From contig CABZOI010000013.1 of NCBI GenBank assembly GCA_902527245.1, positions 1 to 56,191 of the forward strand: DNA of 56,191 nucleotides, read 5' to 3'. Positions 43,356 to 53,249 of this stretch are shown piece after piece (position 1 is the stretch's first letter; each line of letters starts with the position of its first letter). This DNA is from an uncultured SAR92 cluster bacterium. Lineage in GTDB: Bacteria > Pseudomonadota > Gammaproteobacteria > Pseudomonadales > Porticoccaceae. The notes under the pieces are model-generated. The model was given only the letters and a program-made list of their open reading frames with translations, was not told the origin of the DNA and searched no databases. The translations under genes and the position numbers were made by a program.

Positions 43356-44537
43356 TTAGCTAAAAGCTTGGATTCCAGTTTGAGCTCTACCAAGAATCAA
43401 AGCATGCACATCCGAGGTCCCTTCATATGTGTTCACAACCTCCAAGTTCATCATGTGTCGCATCACTTCGTACTCATCTGAGATTCCGTTGCCTCCGTGC
43501 ATATCTCTTGAATTTCTCGCAATTTCAAGTGCTTTACTGCAGTTATTTCTTTTAAGCAGTGATATCAATTCTGGCGATAGTCTGCTTTCCTCTTTCAAGC
43601 GACCCGCTCTAATGCAGCCTTGAAGCCCCAATGAGATGTCAGTTTGCATATTTGCTAGTTTAAGCTGAATAAGTTGATTTGATGCGAGCGGTTTGTTGAA
43701 TTGTGGTCGCTCAAGCGTATATTTGCGCGCCGCATGCCAACAGTACTCTGCTGCCCCGAGGGCACCCCAGGAGATGCCATATCGTGCAGAATTTAAGCAT
43801 TCGAAGGGCCCTTTCAGGCCACTAATTTCGGGAAGTAATTGTTCATCACTAACAAACACGTTATCCATGACAATTTCCCCAGTGATGGAGGTTCTAAGAG
43901 CCAGTTTCCCCTCAATTGAGGGTGCTGTGAGTCCCTCCATACCCTTTTCTAATATGAAACCCCTTATGGTTCCATCATCAGTCTTTGCCCAAACCAGGAA
44001 AACATCTGCAATCGGTGAGTTAGTAATCCACATCTTACTTCCACTAATTGAGTAACCGCCTGCAACCGCTTTTGCTCTAGTTTTCATACTTGAAGGATCA
44101 GAGCCCGCATCAGCTTCTGTTAAGCCAAAACAACCAACCCATTCTCCAGAGGCTAGTTTTGGAAGATACTTGTTTTTTTGTTCCTCTGACCCATGATTTG
44201 AGATAGGGTACATAACCAGACTGGACTGAACGCTCATCATTGATCGATAACCTGAATCCACTCTTTCAACTTCTCGCGCGATTAATCCATAACCCACATA
44301 ACTAACGCCAGGACACCCGTAGCCTTCTATCGTTGATCCGAGCAGACCCAGCTCTCCCATTTCATTAAAAATCTCTCTATGTGTTTGCTCTTTTCGAAAT
44401 GAGTCAATAACCCGGGGAGCCAACTTATTGCTGGCATAGCTGGCAGCAGTGTCCTTGACCAGGATTTCTTCTTCCGTCAATTGATCATTTAAGTGAAATG
44501 GATCTTCCCAATCAAATACACCCCAATCAGCACTCAT
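43356..44537 (-). CDS. gcdH: Glutaryl-CoA dehydrogenase
   Basis: 393-residue acyl-CoA dehydrogenase with FAD. Oxidises and decarboxylates glutaryl-CoA to crotonyl-CoA in lysine/5-aminovalerate catabolism. Diagnostic features: the N-terminal [51 protein letters not shown] and, most telling, [18 protein letters not shown] followed by TGIQAF at the end, which includes the catalytic Glu (TYEGT). These match GcdH better than short-chain or medium-chain enzymes. The gene starts at ATG 44537 with GAGGA upstream. It sits 21 nt after the class-III aminotransferase on the same strand, so the two probably share a transcript. Confidence 0.93.
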   Translation of the reverse strand: MSADWGVFDWEDPFHLNDQLTEEEILVKDTAASYASNKLAPRVIDSFRKEQTHREIFNEMGELGLLGSTIEGYGCPGVSYVGYGLIAREVERVDSGYRSMMSVQSSLVMYPISNHGSEEQKNKYLPKLASGEWVGCFGLTEADAGSDPSSMKTRAKAVAGGYSISGSKMWITNSPIADVFLVWAKTDDGTIRGFILEKGMEGLTAPSIEGKLALRTSITGEIVMDNVFVSDEQLLPEISGLKGPFECLNSARYGISWGALGAAEYCWHAARKYTLERPQFNKPLASNQLIQLKLANMQTDISLGLQGCIRAGRLKEESRLSPELISLLKRNNCSKALEIARNSRDMHGGNGISDEYEVMRHMMNLEVVNTYEGTSDVHALILGRAQTGIQAFS

Positions 44538-44558
44538 TTCATATCCTCAAAGTGAGTT

Positions 44559-45923
44559 TTACACCGAATAATACGATGCAGTTTGGTCAAGCGATTTACG
44601 AGCTTTCTCGATCAAAGAATCAATGTCCTTGTAACTACAGACAAAGGGCGGTGATATAATCATGGAATCTCCAACGGCACGCATTATCAAGTTATTTTCA
44701 ATACAGAACTCTCTACAGATCCCACCTGACTTTTGATCAGGCTCCAGCCTTTCTTTCGTATTTTTATTTCGAACCAACTCAATTGATCCCAGCATTCCAA
44801 TCCCTCGAACATGACCCACGATTGGATGATCTGCCAGCTCTTTCCACTTTGATTGAAGATATGGACCGATATCATTAGCAACCTTATCTATAAAGTTTCC
44901 GTGTTCGATAATTTCAAGTGTCGCGATAGCTGCAGCGCAAGCAATTGGATGGCCAGAGTATGTAAAGCCATGTCCGAATTCGCCACCATCTTTGGTGATA
45001 ACATCTGATACTCTATCATTGACTAGTACTCCGCCTAGAGGTTGAAATCCATTAGTCACTGCTTTGGCGAAGGTTATCAGGTCTGGCTCTGTTTCATATG
45101 TCTGACAGCCAAATAGAGAGCCGGTTCTTCCAAACCCACAAATAACCTCATCGCTCACAAAAAGGATATTTCTCTCTTTTAGGATGCGTTGCACCTCAGG
45201 CCAATATGTTTTGGGTGGAACAATTACTCCTCCGGCACCTTGAATAGGTTCTGCAATAAAGGCTGCAACATTTTCCTCGCCTAATTCATCAATCTGCTTT
45301 TCAAGCTCTTGAGCTGCTTTGAGACCAAAATCGTCAGCTGTATCGTCACTACCTTCTGTATACCAATTTGGTTCAATAATATGTGAGATATATGGCAGCG
45401 TTTCGAATTGCTTGTGGACTGCATTAAATCCGCCCAAACTTGCTGCCGCGATTGTGCTTCCATGATACGCATTTTTTCGAGCAATGATAAATCGTTTCTT
45501 GGGCTGTTTTTTTAAATCCCAATACCTTCTGATTAGTCTTATATTGGTATCGTTTGCCTCTGATCCAGAATTAGTAAAAAAAACTCTTTGAAATTGCTTC
45601 GGTGCAATATTTACCAAGCGCTCAGCAAGCTCCACGGCTGGTGCATTACTGCATTGAAAAAAATTATTGTAATAGGGAAGTTGCTTAAATTGATTAATAA
45701 CCGCCTTGCCAATTTCAGGTTGAGAGTACCCTAAACTGCAACACCAGAGTCCAGACATAGCATCCAAGTACTTCTTTCCGTCTGTGTCATAAATGTATAT
45801 ATGCTCAGATTTTTCTATTATCCTTCCTTTAGAAGTTTCATATTCGTGAAAATCTGTAAATGGATGAAGATGATAGGAGGCATCTAAATCTTTCCACTGT
45901 ACTGATGTTTTTTCTTTATACAT
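44559..45923 (-). CDS. spuC: Class-III aminotransferase, probable putrescine/polyamine:pyruvate type
   Basis: 454-residue PLP enzyme of the class-III omega-transaminase family. HLHPFTDFHEYE, GLWCCSLGY, FFTNSGSEANDTNIRLIRRY, AYHGSTIAAASLGG and SDEVICGFGRTG are present, and LITFAKAVTNGFQPLGGV contains the Schiff-base Lys. The N-terminal DLDASYHLHPFTDFHE signature and length match SpuC-like putrescine-pyruvate aminotransferases. Beta-alanine:pyruvate or 4-aminobutyrate enzymes are the alternative. Beside it lie a PuuD-type hydrolase and, beyond an amidohydrolase, a PuuA-like synthetase, so polyamine use is the best context. Downstream (same strand) is gcdH. Confidence 0.88.
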   Translation of the reverse strand: MYKEKTSVQWKDLDASYHLHPFTDFHEYETSKGRIIEKSEHIYIYDTDGKKYLDAMSGLWCCSLGYSQPEIGKAVINQFKQLPYYNNFFQCSNAPAVELAERLVNIAPKQFQRVFFTNSGSEANDTNIRLIRRYWDLKKQPKKRFIIARKNAYHGSTIAAASLGGFNAVHKQFETLPYISHIIEPNWYTEGSDDTADDFGLKAAQELEKQIDELGEENVAAFIAEPIQGAGGVIVPPKTYWPEVQRILKERNILFVSDEVICGFGRTGSLFGCQTYETEPDLITFAKAVTNGFQPLGGVLVNDRVSDVITKDGGEFGHGFTYSGHPIACAAAIATLEIIEHGNFIDKVANDIGPYLQSKWKELADHPIVGHVRGIGMLGSIELVRNKNTKERLEPDQKSGGICREFCIENNLIMRAVGDSMIISPPFVCSYKDIDSLIEKARKSLDQTASYYSV

Positions 45924-46037
45924 TAGATAAGTCTTGTTAATTCCCTGCGTTCTATTTTCTCATATGGAAATAGTTTCAGCACTAAAAATTATATTTTTTT
46001 TAATTTGTATTTGTACATAAATTTAGTGGTTAGTATT

Positions 46038-46838
46038 ATGGAATTTATGGGTAAGTCACTTCCGATAATTGGTGTTGTTTGCGATGTAATTCAATTTGGT
46101 TTAAATCAATTTCATGGTGCGGGAGAAAAATATATCAATGCGATAGCGCATGGTGCGAATGCGATCCCAATTCTTTTGCCATCGTTTGGCACTGGTACTG
46201 ATATTGTTGACTTGGAGACCGTTTATGACTGTGACTCTATTGTTGATATTGTCGATGGCATTTTCCTGACAGGTAGCCCTACTAATATTGAGCCAAAGCA
46301 TTACGGAGGCCCAACTCACGCTGCGGAAGTTTTAGAGGATCGACAACGAGATAACTTAAGTTTGAAACTTATAAAAAAGTGTGAGGAAAAAAAGATTCCC
46401 ATTCTAGCAGTTTGCAGGGGCTTTCAAGAGGTAAATGTTGCTTTGGGAGGCTCTCTTTACCAAGAAGTTCATAATAAATCAGAATTCTTCGATCACAGGG
46501 AGAATAAAAACCAAAAGCGAGAAGAGCAATACGACACGGCTCACATTGTCAAACTCAAAAAAGGATCAAAACTAGAGTCTATTTTTGGGAGAGAAAATTT
46601 TCATGTAAATTCTTTGCACTCTCAAGGTATCGACACATTATCACCATCCTTATCAGTGGAGGCGAGGTCAGAGGACGGATTGATCGAAGCTTTTTCATCT
46701 GCGAATGCAAATTGGTGGGTAGTTGGTGTCCAATGGCATCCTGAATGGAAATTTTCAGAAAACCAGGTTTCAGTCAGGCTATTTTCTGAATTTGGCAAGC
46801 AAATTAGGAAGTCAATGCTGCTAAAGGGTTCAAGCTAG
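46038..46838 (+). CDS. puuD: Gamma-glutamyl-gamma-aminobutyrate hydrolase (PuuD-like), class-I glutamine amidotransferase fold
   Basis: Hydrolyses gamma-glutamyl-GABA to glutamate and GABA in the gamma-glutamylated putrescine pathway. The C26/GATase fold shows LPIIGVVCDV at the N-terminus, GIFLTGSPTNIEPKHYGG, the nucleophile Cys in LAVCRGFQEVNVALGGSLYQ and the His/Glu of the triad in GVQWHPEWKF. About 266 residues from ATG 46038. The open frame runs back to a TTG at 46005, but the family sequence begins at about MEFMGKSLPIIGVV. ATG 46047 is also possible. It is divergent from spuC, sharing a 114-bp control region, and converges with the amidohydrolase gene. Confidence 0.9.
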   Translation: MEFMGKSLPIIGVVCDVIQFGLNQFHGAGEKYINAIAHGANAIPILLPSFGTGTDIVDLETVYDCDSIVDIVDGIFLTGSPTNIEPKHYGGPTHAAEVLEDRQRDNLSLKLIKKCEEKKIPILAVCRGFQEVNVALGGSLYQEVHNKSEFFDHRENKNQKREEQYDTAHIVKLKKGSKLESIFGRENFHVNSLHSQGIDTLSPSLSVEARSEDGLIEAFSSANANWWVVGVQWHPEWKFSENQVSVRLFSEFGKQIRKSMLLKGSS

Positions 46839-46853
46839 AAAGTTTAGTAGGAA

Positions 46854-48842
46854 CTACTTGATGTTTTTTAGGTAAATTTCCTTACCATCAAACCAAGTAG
46901 ATAGGACTTTTGTTTCAGAGATGTCATCAAGTTTATTGTCGTTCTCAAGATCCAAAAGGTTTTGATTGAGAATTATAAAATCAGCTTTTTTTCCAATTTC
47001 GATAGATCCCGTTAGTTTATCTTGTTGCAACATTTTTGCTCCATTAATTGTATAGGCATCGATAGCATCAAATAAACTTATCGCCTCGGTTTGGTTCATA
47101 ACTCTTCCAGTTAATTCATTTTTTCGAGTGATTGCTTTCTCAATATTCAGAAAAGGCCTTGGATCACGAGTCTCAACAGGAGCATCACTACCAGCGGCAA
47201 GGATTGCACCAGCAAGTTGCGATGACCGGGCAGGATATGTATTTCTATAGTAATAGCTCTTTTGATCGTAAAGATCGTCTTCTGAAAATATTGGATCTAT
47301 AAAAGGAGCAACGGTCATTAAGTAATCGGAGAAAGGTTCAATCCATGCATATTGAAAGGCGATGAAAACCTTGATGGATGAAAATCTTTGAATATCGTCA
47401 GGATGCATAAGTTGAGCATGAGTGATGGAGAAATTTCCATCGGAGCTGCCGTGACTTTCTTTTGCGAGTTCGAATGCATCCATCGCTACTCTTAGCGCCC
47501 GATCACCAATTGTATGACTATGCACATTTATGCCAGCAGCATGAAGCTCTCTAGTATATTCTTTTATAAAATCAACGTCATACTCCAATACCCCTTTACT
47601 CTGCTCACATTGATCAGGATGAAATCCAAATAATTTATAAAACTGTTCGTTAGAAAGTTTCCCAACATGGTTACAATCAGGTGAATCTCCTTGCACATAA
47701 CTTTTTACATAAATTAAGTCCGAATTACTTGGATTTGAAAATACAGGTTGGAGATAGTGATTAAGTGACGCAGCGTTTGGGAGCATTGGTGGATTTGCTA
47801 GGGGATCTCCCTCGAGAACACCATCAACAAAAATCTTGCCTGTGTTTAATTTAAAGTTTGGAATTTGATTATATTTTCTTTGCAGATCTTTAATGGCTGT
47901 AATTATTTTTTTTACATTAATTTTTTCAGATTCTGGATCCTTGAACTTATCATAATCTGAGTAAAAAGCAGCATGCATTCGATAACTCAGCTCAATTTTA
48001 GATGCGAGCTCAGCGAATTTTTCTATTTCATATGCTTGTAGAGCGGGATCTAATACCGAGGTAATACCTGAACTAGCCAGTATGTTTGCAATACTTGTAT
48101 ACACTTCTTCATCAATAGTCGGATGTCCCCAAAGATTTGGATGGTCTTTGAAAATTTTCCTTGCGTGCTCTTTGACTAAGCCACTTGGATTACCTTGATC
48201 ATCTACTCCAATTAATTTTTTTAAATGGGAGAATTCTCTATTTAGGGTTTGTTTGTTGAGACCTATAACTTCACCATTACTATTTTGTGAGATTGAAAAA
48301 GCGAAACTATTTACAGCACTTGTGTGTCCATCATGCCCAAGGAGCATAATTGGATGATACTGAGATACATTATCCAGAGCGGCTCGCAAATTTGGGTTAG
48401 GTTCAGATGGTTCATTCCCCACATAATATTGCCATTGAGTTACAGCAAGCCATTCACCTTTCGGCAAATCTAACCTTTGTATGCATTGCTGGAGTATAGG
48501 GACCAGTTCATCGAGCGAATAACGTTTTGCATCAAGATCACAAAGATCATTTTTTACGATGCCTGGAAGATGGATATGCACATCATGCAATCCAGGTAAA
48601 ATCATTTTACCGTCTAAACTTATTTTTTGCGTGTTGAGATTAGTGTAGGATTTTGATTCCTCAAAACTGCCGACAAAAATAATTTTATCATCCTTGACAG
48701 CGAATGAATCGACCACTTCTTGTGCAGAATTTGATGTGTATATAACACCATCAAAGAAAATAATATCTGCATACTCTCGTCCCTCATAGGAGCATGCGTA
48801 TAGTATTGATAGTAAAGTTAGAGTTATTGTTAAATACTTCAT
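46854..48842 (-). CDS. Amidohydrolase-family lipoprotein (YtcJ-like)
   Basis: About 662 residues from ATG 48842, which places a clean lipoprotein signal (MKYLTITLTLLSILYAC) at the N-terminus. An in-frame start at 48908 would bury it. Metal-dependent amidohydrolase motifs: GKMILPGLHDVHIHLPG (HxH metal site), HSHTIGDRAL, ITHAQLMHPDDI, AGSDAPVETRDPRP and the closing TGSIEIGKKADFIILNQNLL. This is the YtcJ-like branch, whose substrates are mostly unknown. Set between puuD and the PuuA-like synthetase but on the opposite strand, so a polyamine role is not shown. Surface or periplasmic location is inferred from the lipobox. Confidence 0.88.
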   Translation of the reverse strand: MKYLTITLTLLSILYACSYEGREYADIIFFDGVIYTSNSAQEVVDSFAVKDDKIIFVGSFEESKSYTNLNTQKISLDGKMILPGLHDVHIHLPGIVKNDLCDLDAKRYSLDELVPILQQCIQRLDLPKGEWLAVTQWQYYVGNEPSEPNPNLRAALDNVSQYHPIMLLGHDGHTSAVNSFAFSISQNSNGEVIGLNKQTLNREFSHLKKLIGVDDQGNPSGLVKEHARKIFKDHPNLWGHPTIDEEVYTSIANILASSGITSVLDPALQAYEIEKFAELASKIELSYRMHAAFYSDYDKFKDPESEKINVKKIITAIKDLQRKYNQIPNFKLNTGKIFVDGVLEGDPLANPPMLPNAASLNHYLQPVFSNPSNSDLIYVKSYVQGDSPDCNHVGKLSNEQFYKLFGFHPDQCEQSKGVLEYDVDFIKEYTRELHAAGINVHSHTIGDRALRVAMDAFELAKESHGSSDGNFSITHAQLMHPDDIQRFSSIKVFIAFQYAWIEPFSDYLMTVAPFIDPIFSEDDLYDQKSYYYRNTYPARSSQLAGAILAAGSDAPVETRDPRPFLNIEKAITRKNELTGRVMNQTEAISLFDAIDAYTINGAKMLQQDKLTGSIEIGKKADFIILNQNLLDLENDNKLDDISETKVLSTWFDGKEIYLKNIK

Positions 48843-48903
48843 CGAGGTAATTTTTAATAAGCACCTTTTGTTTATTATGAATTTGTCATGATAGATTCTC
48901 TCA

Positions 48904-48918
48904 GTCAATTCTTTTGAC
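48904..48918. promoter_or_regulatory. Small inverted repeat in the amidohydrolase-glutamine synthetase intergenic region
   Basis: GTCAATTCTTTTGAC: 5-bp arms (GTCAA/TTGAC) around TTCTT, in the 138-bp divergent gap. It could be an operator, but arms this short appear by chance often. Confidence 0.3.
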
Positions 48919-48980
48919 AGTCTTTCACTAATATGATTACTATGATCCGAAATAAATCCTTATCCCTCAGCAGTTGAATT

Positions 48981-50333
48981 ATGAAATCATGTGACTCGAT
49001 TGATAAATTTTTGAAGGAGCATCCACAAGTAGAAAAATTCGAAATTCTATTGCATGACTTGAATGGAGTGCAGAGGGGCAAGTGGCTACCAAGATCAAAA
49101 ATCAAAAGCTTGTTTGAGGGTAAAGTCAAAATGCCAATGAGCAGCTGCTCACTGGATTGCTGGGGAAGAGATCTTGAGGAAATTGTTATTGAAACAGGGG
49201 ATGCGGATGGTATTTGTGAGCCTCATGAGCATACTCTTTGTATTGTTCCATGGGCAAAACAAAAAACCGGTCAAGTAATTATTTCAATGCGAGATGAGTC
49301 AGGTCTCAATGATTATCAAGGTGATTGTCGAGCGGTGTTGAAAAAAATTATAGAAGAATATCAAGCTCTGGCTCTCAATCCTGTGATTGCTTGTGAAATG
49401 GAATTCCATTTGGTTGAAATTGACAAAGATAAATTTGGACGTCTGGTACATACGCAAAAAACACTTGAAGGGAATACCGCGATTGGTGGTCAAGTATACG
49501 GAATAACTGAAATGCAAGAGGCTGAATCTCTCATGAGTGATATCATGCAAGCAGCAGAAACTCAAGATCTACCCATAGAGGCTTTGGTGACTGAGTTTAG
49601 TCCTTCTCAATTTGAAATTAATTTAAGACATCAGTCATCTGCAATTACTGCATGTGATCAAAGCAGTATGTTAAAAAGGCTCATAAAAGCAATTGCATTG
49701 AAACACGGTTCCAGAGCAACTTTTATGGCTAAACCTTTTGACGATCAGGTAGGTAATGGTATGCACATGCATCTAAGTATTGTTAACGAAAAAGGAGAGA
49801 ATATTTTCAATAATAATACGCCTTTGGGAAGTGACTTTTTAAAAAATGCGGTCGCAGGATGCTTAAATTACATGAAAGAGGGAATGGCGATTTTTGCACC
49901 AAATATAAATTCATATAGAAGATTTGCACCCGGCTGTTATGCGCCCCTATCACCAAGTTGGGGATATGAAAACAGAACAACTGCGCTAAGAATTCCTGCT
50001 GGTGATAATGAGTCTATTCGCATTGAACACAGGGTAGCAGGTGCAGATGCAAATCCTTATTTGGTAGCTTCGGTGATTCTAGCCTCAGCACTAGAAGGGA
50101 TCAAAAAGAAACAAAAACCACTTGCGCCTATGACTGGAGAAGATTCCTCGAGCGAAGAAAAATTACCAAGATTTTGGGAGGAGTCACTCAATCATTTTAT
50201 TAACTCTGAATTTATTGAAAATTATCTCGGTAAAGAACTTCAATTGAATTATTACAGATGCAAAAAACAAGAAAAGTTTGAATTTGATACTAGAGCTTCT
50301 GCATTAGAGTTCGACGCATATCTATCGGTATAG
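48981..50333 (+). CDS. puuA: Glutamine-synthetase-like gamma-glutamylpolyamine synthetase (PuuA-like)
   Basis: 450-residue member of the GSI fold, likely ligating glutamate to putrescine. Motifs: GVQRGKWLP near the N-terminus (LHDLNGVQRGKWLPRSK), CEMEFHL (metal-site Glu), EFSPSQFEINLRH, TFMAKPFDDQVGNGMHMHLS (Mg/glutamate binding), RRFAPGCYAPLSPSWGYEN (ATP binding) and IRIEHRVAGADANPYL. The shorter chain without the Tyr-adenylylation loop and the RFAP/HRVAGADANPY signature fit the PuuA/SpuI group better than house-keeping GlnA. PuuB oxidase and PuuC dehydrogenase are absent from the window. The gene converges with the SPOR gene. Confidence 0.87.
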   Translation: MKSCDSIDKFLKEHPQVEKFEILLHDLNGVQRGKWLPRSKIKSLFEGKVKMPMSSCSLDCWGRDLEEIVIETGDADGICEPHEHTLCIVPWAKQKTGQVIISMRDESGLNDYQGDCRAVLKKIIEEYQALALNPVIACEMEFHLVEIDKDKFGRLVHTQKTLEGNTAIGGQVYGITEMQEAESLMSDIMQAAETQDLPIEALVTEFSPSQFEINLRHQSSAITACDQSSMLKRLIKAIALKHGSRATFMAKPFDDQVGNGMHMHLSIVNEKGENIFNNNTPLGSDFLKNAVAGCLNYMKEGMAIFAPNINSYRRFAPGCYAPLSPSWGYENRTTALRIPAGDNESIRIEHRVAGADANPYLVASVILASALEGIKKKQKPLAPMTGEDSSSEEKLPRFWEESLNHFINSEFIENYLGKELQLNYYRCKKQEKFEFDTRASALEFDAYLSV

Positions 50334-50349
50334 AGAGTGAGTTTAACTT

Positions 50350-50850
50350 TTATTGTTTGAGTTTCACGAGAAGAAACGGGAAATTATTTTCGGCTAATTT
50401 GGCCCTCGCCAGAGCTGTTTTTGAGGTGTTTGAATACGGCCCAACCAATACTCGGTACAAAATCTCTCCGTTGTCAACAGTACTTTCTTCGACTTGAGTG
50501 GGTAAATCTAAGAGGACAAGCTCAACCTTCCTAATTTCGGCATCATTGGCATTTTTAAAAGCACCAACCTGAAATAAATACGCGCCAGAATCTGCTTCTT
50601 CCGGAACTGAAATGTCATCATCTGAAATTAATATTTCATTTTCTTTCAGAAGTTTATAAAAGTCATAAGTACGTTTTTTAATTTCTTGTGCGTTAACTAT
50701 TTCCTTTATTTTATCTTTTTCCACTTCTGGATTAGAGTTAAATACGTAGTTGAAAGTTACTGTTAAAAGAATGCCAGTCAGAATGCCTGGAAGAAAACCA
50801 CCCAGTGAATTATTTGAGTCGCTTTTAGATTTTTTTTTCTTAACTGCCAT
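50350..50850 (-). CDS. SPOR-domain membrane protein (FtsN-like)
   Basis: 166 residues: basic cytosolic N-terminus (MAVKKKKSKSDSN), one membrane helix (GGFLPGILTGILLTVTFNYV), a short linker and a C-terminal SPOR domain (GAYLFQVGAFKNANDAEIRK; ILYRVLVGPYSN, ...KLAENNFPFLLVKL) that binds denuded septal peptidoglycan. The position downstream of priA is where many gammaproteobacteria keep ftsN, so this could be the cell-division FtsN. It is much shorter than E. coli FtsN, however, and the helical essential segment is not clear. The gap from priA is 59 nt. Confidence 0.83.
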   Translation of the reverse strand: MAVKKKKSKSDSNNSLGGFLPGILTGILLTVTFNYVFNSNPEVEKDKIKEIVNAQEIKKRTYDFYKLLKENEILISDDDISVPEEADSGAYLFQVGAFKNANDAEIRKVELVLLDLPTQVEESTVDNGEILYRVLVGPYSNTSKTALARAKLAENNFPFLLVKLKQ

Positions 50851-50909
50851 AAAATTTTTGTCTAATTTAGATGGTTAATTTTTATTTTTGAGACCTTAGA
50901 GATCTCATT

Positions 50910-53123
50910 CTAAAGTTCTATTGGATCGACGTCTATTGACCATCTTACATTAGAAAAGCTTTTTGTTTTACTCAATTGTTCAATAAGTTTTGTTAGTAAA
51001 ATGTGCATTTTTGATCGAGTATGTGTTTTTATTTGAAAGTTATAACGGTATCTACCAGCACGCTTTTCCAGCATTGATGGAATCGGCCCTAGATACTGAT
51101 TTTGTGAACTTTGTGGTTCAACTCGTTCCACCATTTTTTTCACTAAATCAAGAAAATCTACTACGTTTTTCTCGTTTACTGAGTTTGCTCGAATGAGAGT
51201 GACAAAAGAGAAGGGAGGCATGCTTGTTATCTCTCTTTCTTTGCCTATTTCTTGTAAAAACTCTTTGTAGTTACCATTCGTCAGTTTCTCTAGAAGAGGG
51301 TGATTTGGATAGTAAGTTTGTAAAAATATTTCACTAGAAGAGATGCCGCGGCCACCTCTGCCAGCCACTTGAGTAAGAAGTTGGCCAAGACGTTCTTGGC
51401 TTTTAAAATCGGGGTGAAACAATTCTGCATCAGTGTCCAGTACAAACACCGAGGTAATATGTTTGAAATCATGTCCTTTCGCCAACATTTGAGTTCCAAT
51501 AAGTATACATGGACCACCTTGACTTATTTTTTCATTCATATCTTTCATGAAGTATTTTTTTCTAGTGGAGTCACGATCTACTCTAACGATTGTCGTTTCA
51601 TTAAAAATACTCTCTAAATACTCTTCGATTCTCTCAGTTCCAGAGCCAATCGCAGTTAGAGTATTGTCACACAAGGGACAACGATTGGGGATGAGTGCAG
51701 AATAGTCGCAGTGGTGACAAATAATTTTCTTTTGTGCTTTATGCAAAGTCATTTTTGAGTCACATTTGCTGCATTCAATGGCCTTATTACAAGCATTACA
51801 AATTAGGGCGGGGGCATAGCCTCTTCGATTTATAAAAATCAATGCTTGTTTGCCTTTTTTTAAAGTTTCTCTGATTTTGTCTATTGCGAACGAAGATATT
51901 CCATTTGTTATGATTTCTGTCTTAAGATCTATAAATTTCCAACTCGTAGGATTAGTGTTACTGATCCGTCTTGTCATTTCTAAATATTTGTATTTGTTTT
52001 TTTTACAATTTTGAATTGTTTCCAGAGAGGGAGTAGCTGATCCTAGTATGACAGGAATTTTTTCATTTGATGCTCGCTGAATCGCAAGATCTCGTGCTGA
52101 GTAACTAAAACCATCTTGTTGTTTATAAGATTGATCATGTTCCTCGTCAACTACTATCAATCCAAGATTAATTGTAGGTATAAAGATTGAAGACCTAGTG
52201 CCAATAATGATTTGTGCATCACCATTTCTGGCCTGTGTCCAATTTTTTAGTCGTTCTTTATCACTAATATTCGAGTGAAAGACAATTGTTTTAAGGTTAA
52301 ACCGATCGGTAAACTGTTTCGTTATTTGATCAATTAAATTAATTTCTGGAACTAAAATCAAAACTTGTTTATTTGCTTTCAGAACAGTTGTTGCAAATTG
52401 AAGGTATATTTCTGTTTTCCCGCTTCCCGTCACACCATCAATCAAGTTACAAGAAAAACCTTGGCTACTAAGTTCTGTAAAAACTTTTAATTGTTCTTTG
52501 GTCAACGATTTGGGCATTTGTTTTTCTATTGGGAGATTTGCTAACGTCAAATCTTTTGAAGCTTTTTCAACTTTAATAATAACCTTTTTCTTAACGAGAG
52601 CTGATATCGTTGATCGACCGAAGGTTAGGGAAAGATTCTCATCCGTTTCATAATTTTTAACAGTGATTCGATCTAACAACTTTATTTGGTTTGCGGATCT
52701 AATTTTGTCTCGAGGATAGTCTGATGTATCGTCGATTTTCCAGCATGTCGTGGTCGTTTTTGGGATTGGAAACCCTTTGCGCAGATTACTTGGTAGCATC
52801 TTGAAAAGCGCATCACCAACGGGGTGGTGATAATAATTAGCACTCCATAGATAAAAATTTAGATGATGCTCCTCTATTATTGGTTCACTATCAATAACTT
52901 TAGCTATTGATTTTAATTTTGTGTTCTCCACAGTTGATTGAGTGACCAAAGATACAATTATTCCCACGATAGAACGTTTTCCAAATGGCACTATCACTCG
53001 TGACCCAGGCCTCAGAGGACCTCTCTTTTTGTCATTATTTAAGGTACTATCGATGCAGTAGTCAAATAAAATTCGGTTAGGGGTTGGAACGGCTACTTTG
53101 ACAATTATTCTATCGACAGACAT
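50910..53123 (-). CDS. priA: Primosomal replication restart helicase PriA
   Basis: 737-residue 3'-5' DNA helicase that reloads the replisome at stalled forks. The N-terminal DNA-binding region (VAVPTPNRILFDYCI, GSRVIVPFGKRSIVGII) is followed by Walker A GVTGSGKTEIY (230-240) and Walker B LIVVDEEHDQSYKQQDG. A double zinc finger follows with Cys pairs (CNAC, CSKC, CHHC, CPLC). The remaining helicase motifs (GTQMLAKGHDF, QVAGRGGR) close the list. Normal length. It is divergent from rpmE over 126 bp, the usual gammaproteobacterial order (priA-rpmE). Confidence 0.97.
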   Translation of the reverse strand: MSVDRIIVKVAVPTPNRILFDYCIDSTLNNDKKRGPLRPGSRVIVPFGKRSIVGIIVSLVTQSTVENTKLKSIAKVIDSEPIIEEHHLNFYLWSANYYHHPVGDALFKMLPSNLRKGFPIPKTTTTCWKIDDTSDYPRDKIRSANQIKLLDRITVKNYETDENLSLTFGRSTISALVKKKVIIKVEKASKDLTLANLPIEKQMPKSLTKEQLKVFTELSSQGFSCNLIDGVTGSGKTEIYLQFATTVLKANKQVLILVPEINLIDQITKQFTDRFNLKTIVFHSNISDKERLKNWTQARNGDAQIIIGTRSSIFIPTINLGLIVVDEEHDQSYKQQDGFSYSARDLAIQRASNEKIPVILGSATPSLETIQNCKKNKYKYLEMTRRISNTNPTSWKFIDLKTEIITNGISSFAIDKIRETLKKGKQALIFINRRGYAPALICNACNKAIECSKCDSKMTLHKAQKKIICHHCDYSALIPNRCPLCDNTLTAIGSGTERIEEYLESIFNETTIVRVDRDSTRKKYFMKDMNEKISQGGPCILIGTQMLAKGHDFKHITSVFVLDTDAELFHPDFKSQERLGQLLTQVAGRGGRGISSSEIFLQTYYPNHPLLEKLTNGNYKEFLQEIGKEREITSMPPFSFVTLIRANSVNEKNVVDFLDLVKKMVERVEPQSSQNQYLGPIPSMLEKRAGRYRYNFQIKTHTRSKMHILLTKLIEQLSKTKSFSNVRWSIDVDPIEL

Positions 53124-53159
53124 TTTGATGAGAGAGTTTTAAATAAGCATTATTTTTGT

Positions 53160-53172
53160 TATAGTCCGCGCC
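53160..53172 (+). promoter_or_regulatory. Candidate rpmE promoter with GC-rich discriminator
   Basis: TATAGT (53160-53165) is a good -10, directly followed by the GC-rich CCGCGCC (53166-53172). In otherwise AT-rich DNA such discriminators are typical of stringently controlled ribosomal promoters. A weak -35 (TTTTAA, 53137-53142) lies 17 bp upstream. The call is by eye. Confidence 0.4.
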
Positions 53173-53249
53173 TGATGTAACTAATGAAGACGGCGCGTTG
53201 CCTAACTAACTCTAACTCGACGTCTTCTTTCATAGTATTGGAGTATAAG

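Noticed and set aside
43693-44055. 120-codon open frame antisense to gcdH
   Set aside because: Lies inside a highly conserved dehydrogenase; composition is that of a complementary strand.
53184-53249. 22-residue N-terminal extension of L31
   Set aside because: The family start and a good Shine-Dalgarno are at ATG 53250; the extension overlaps the leader region.
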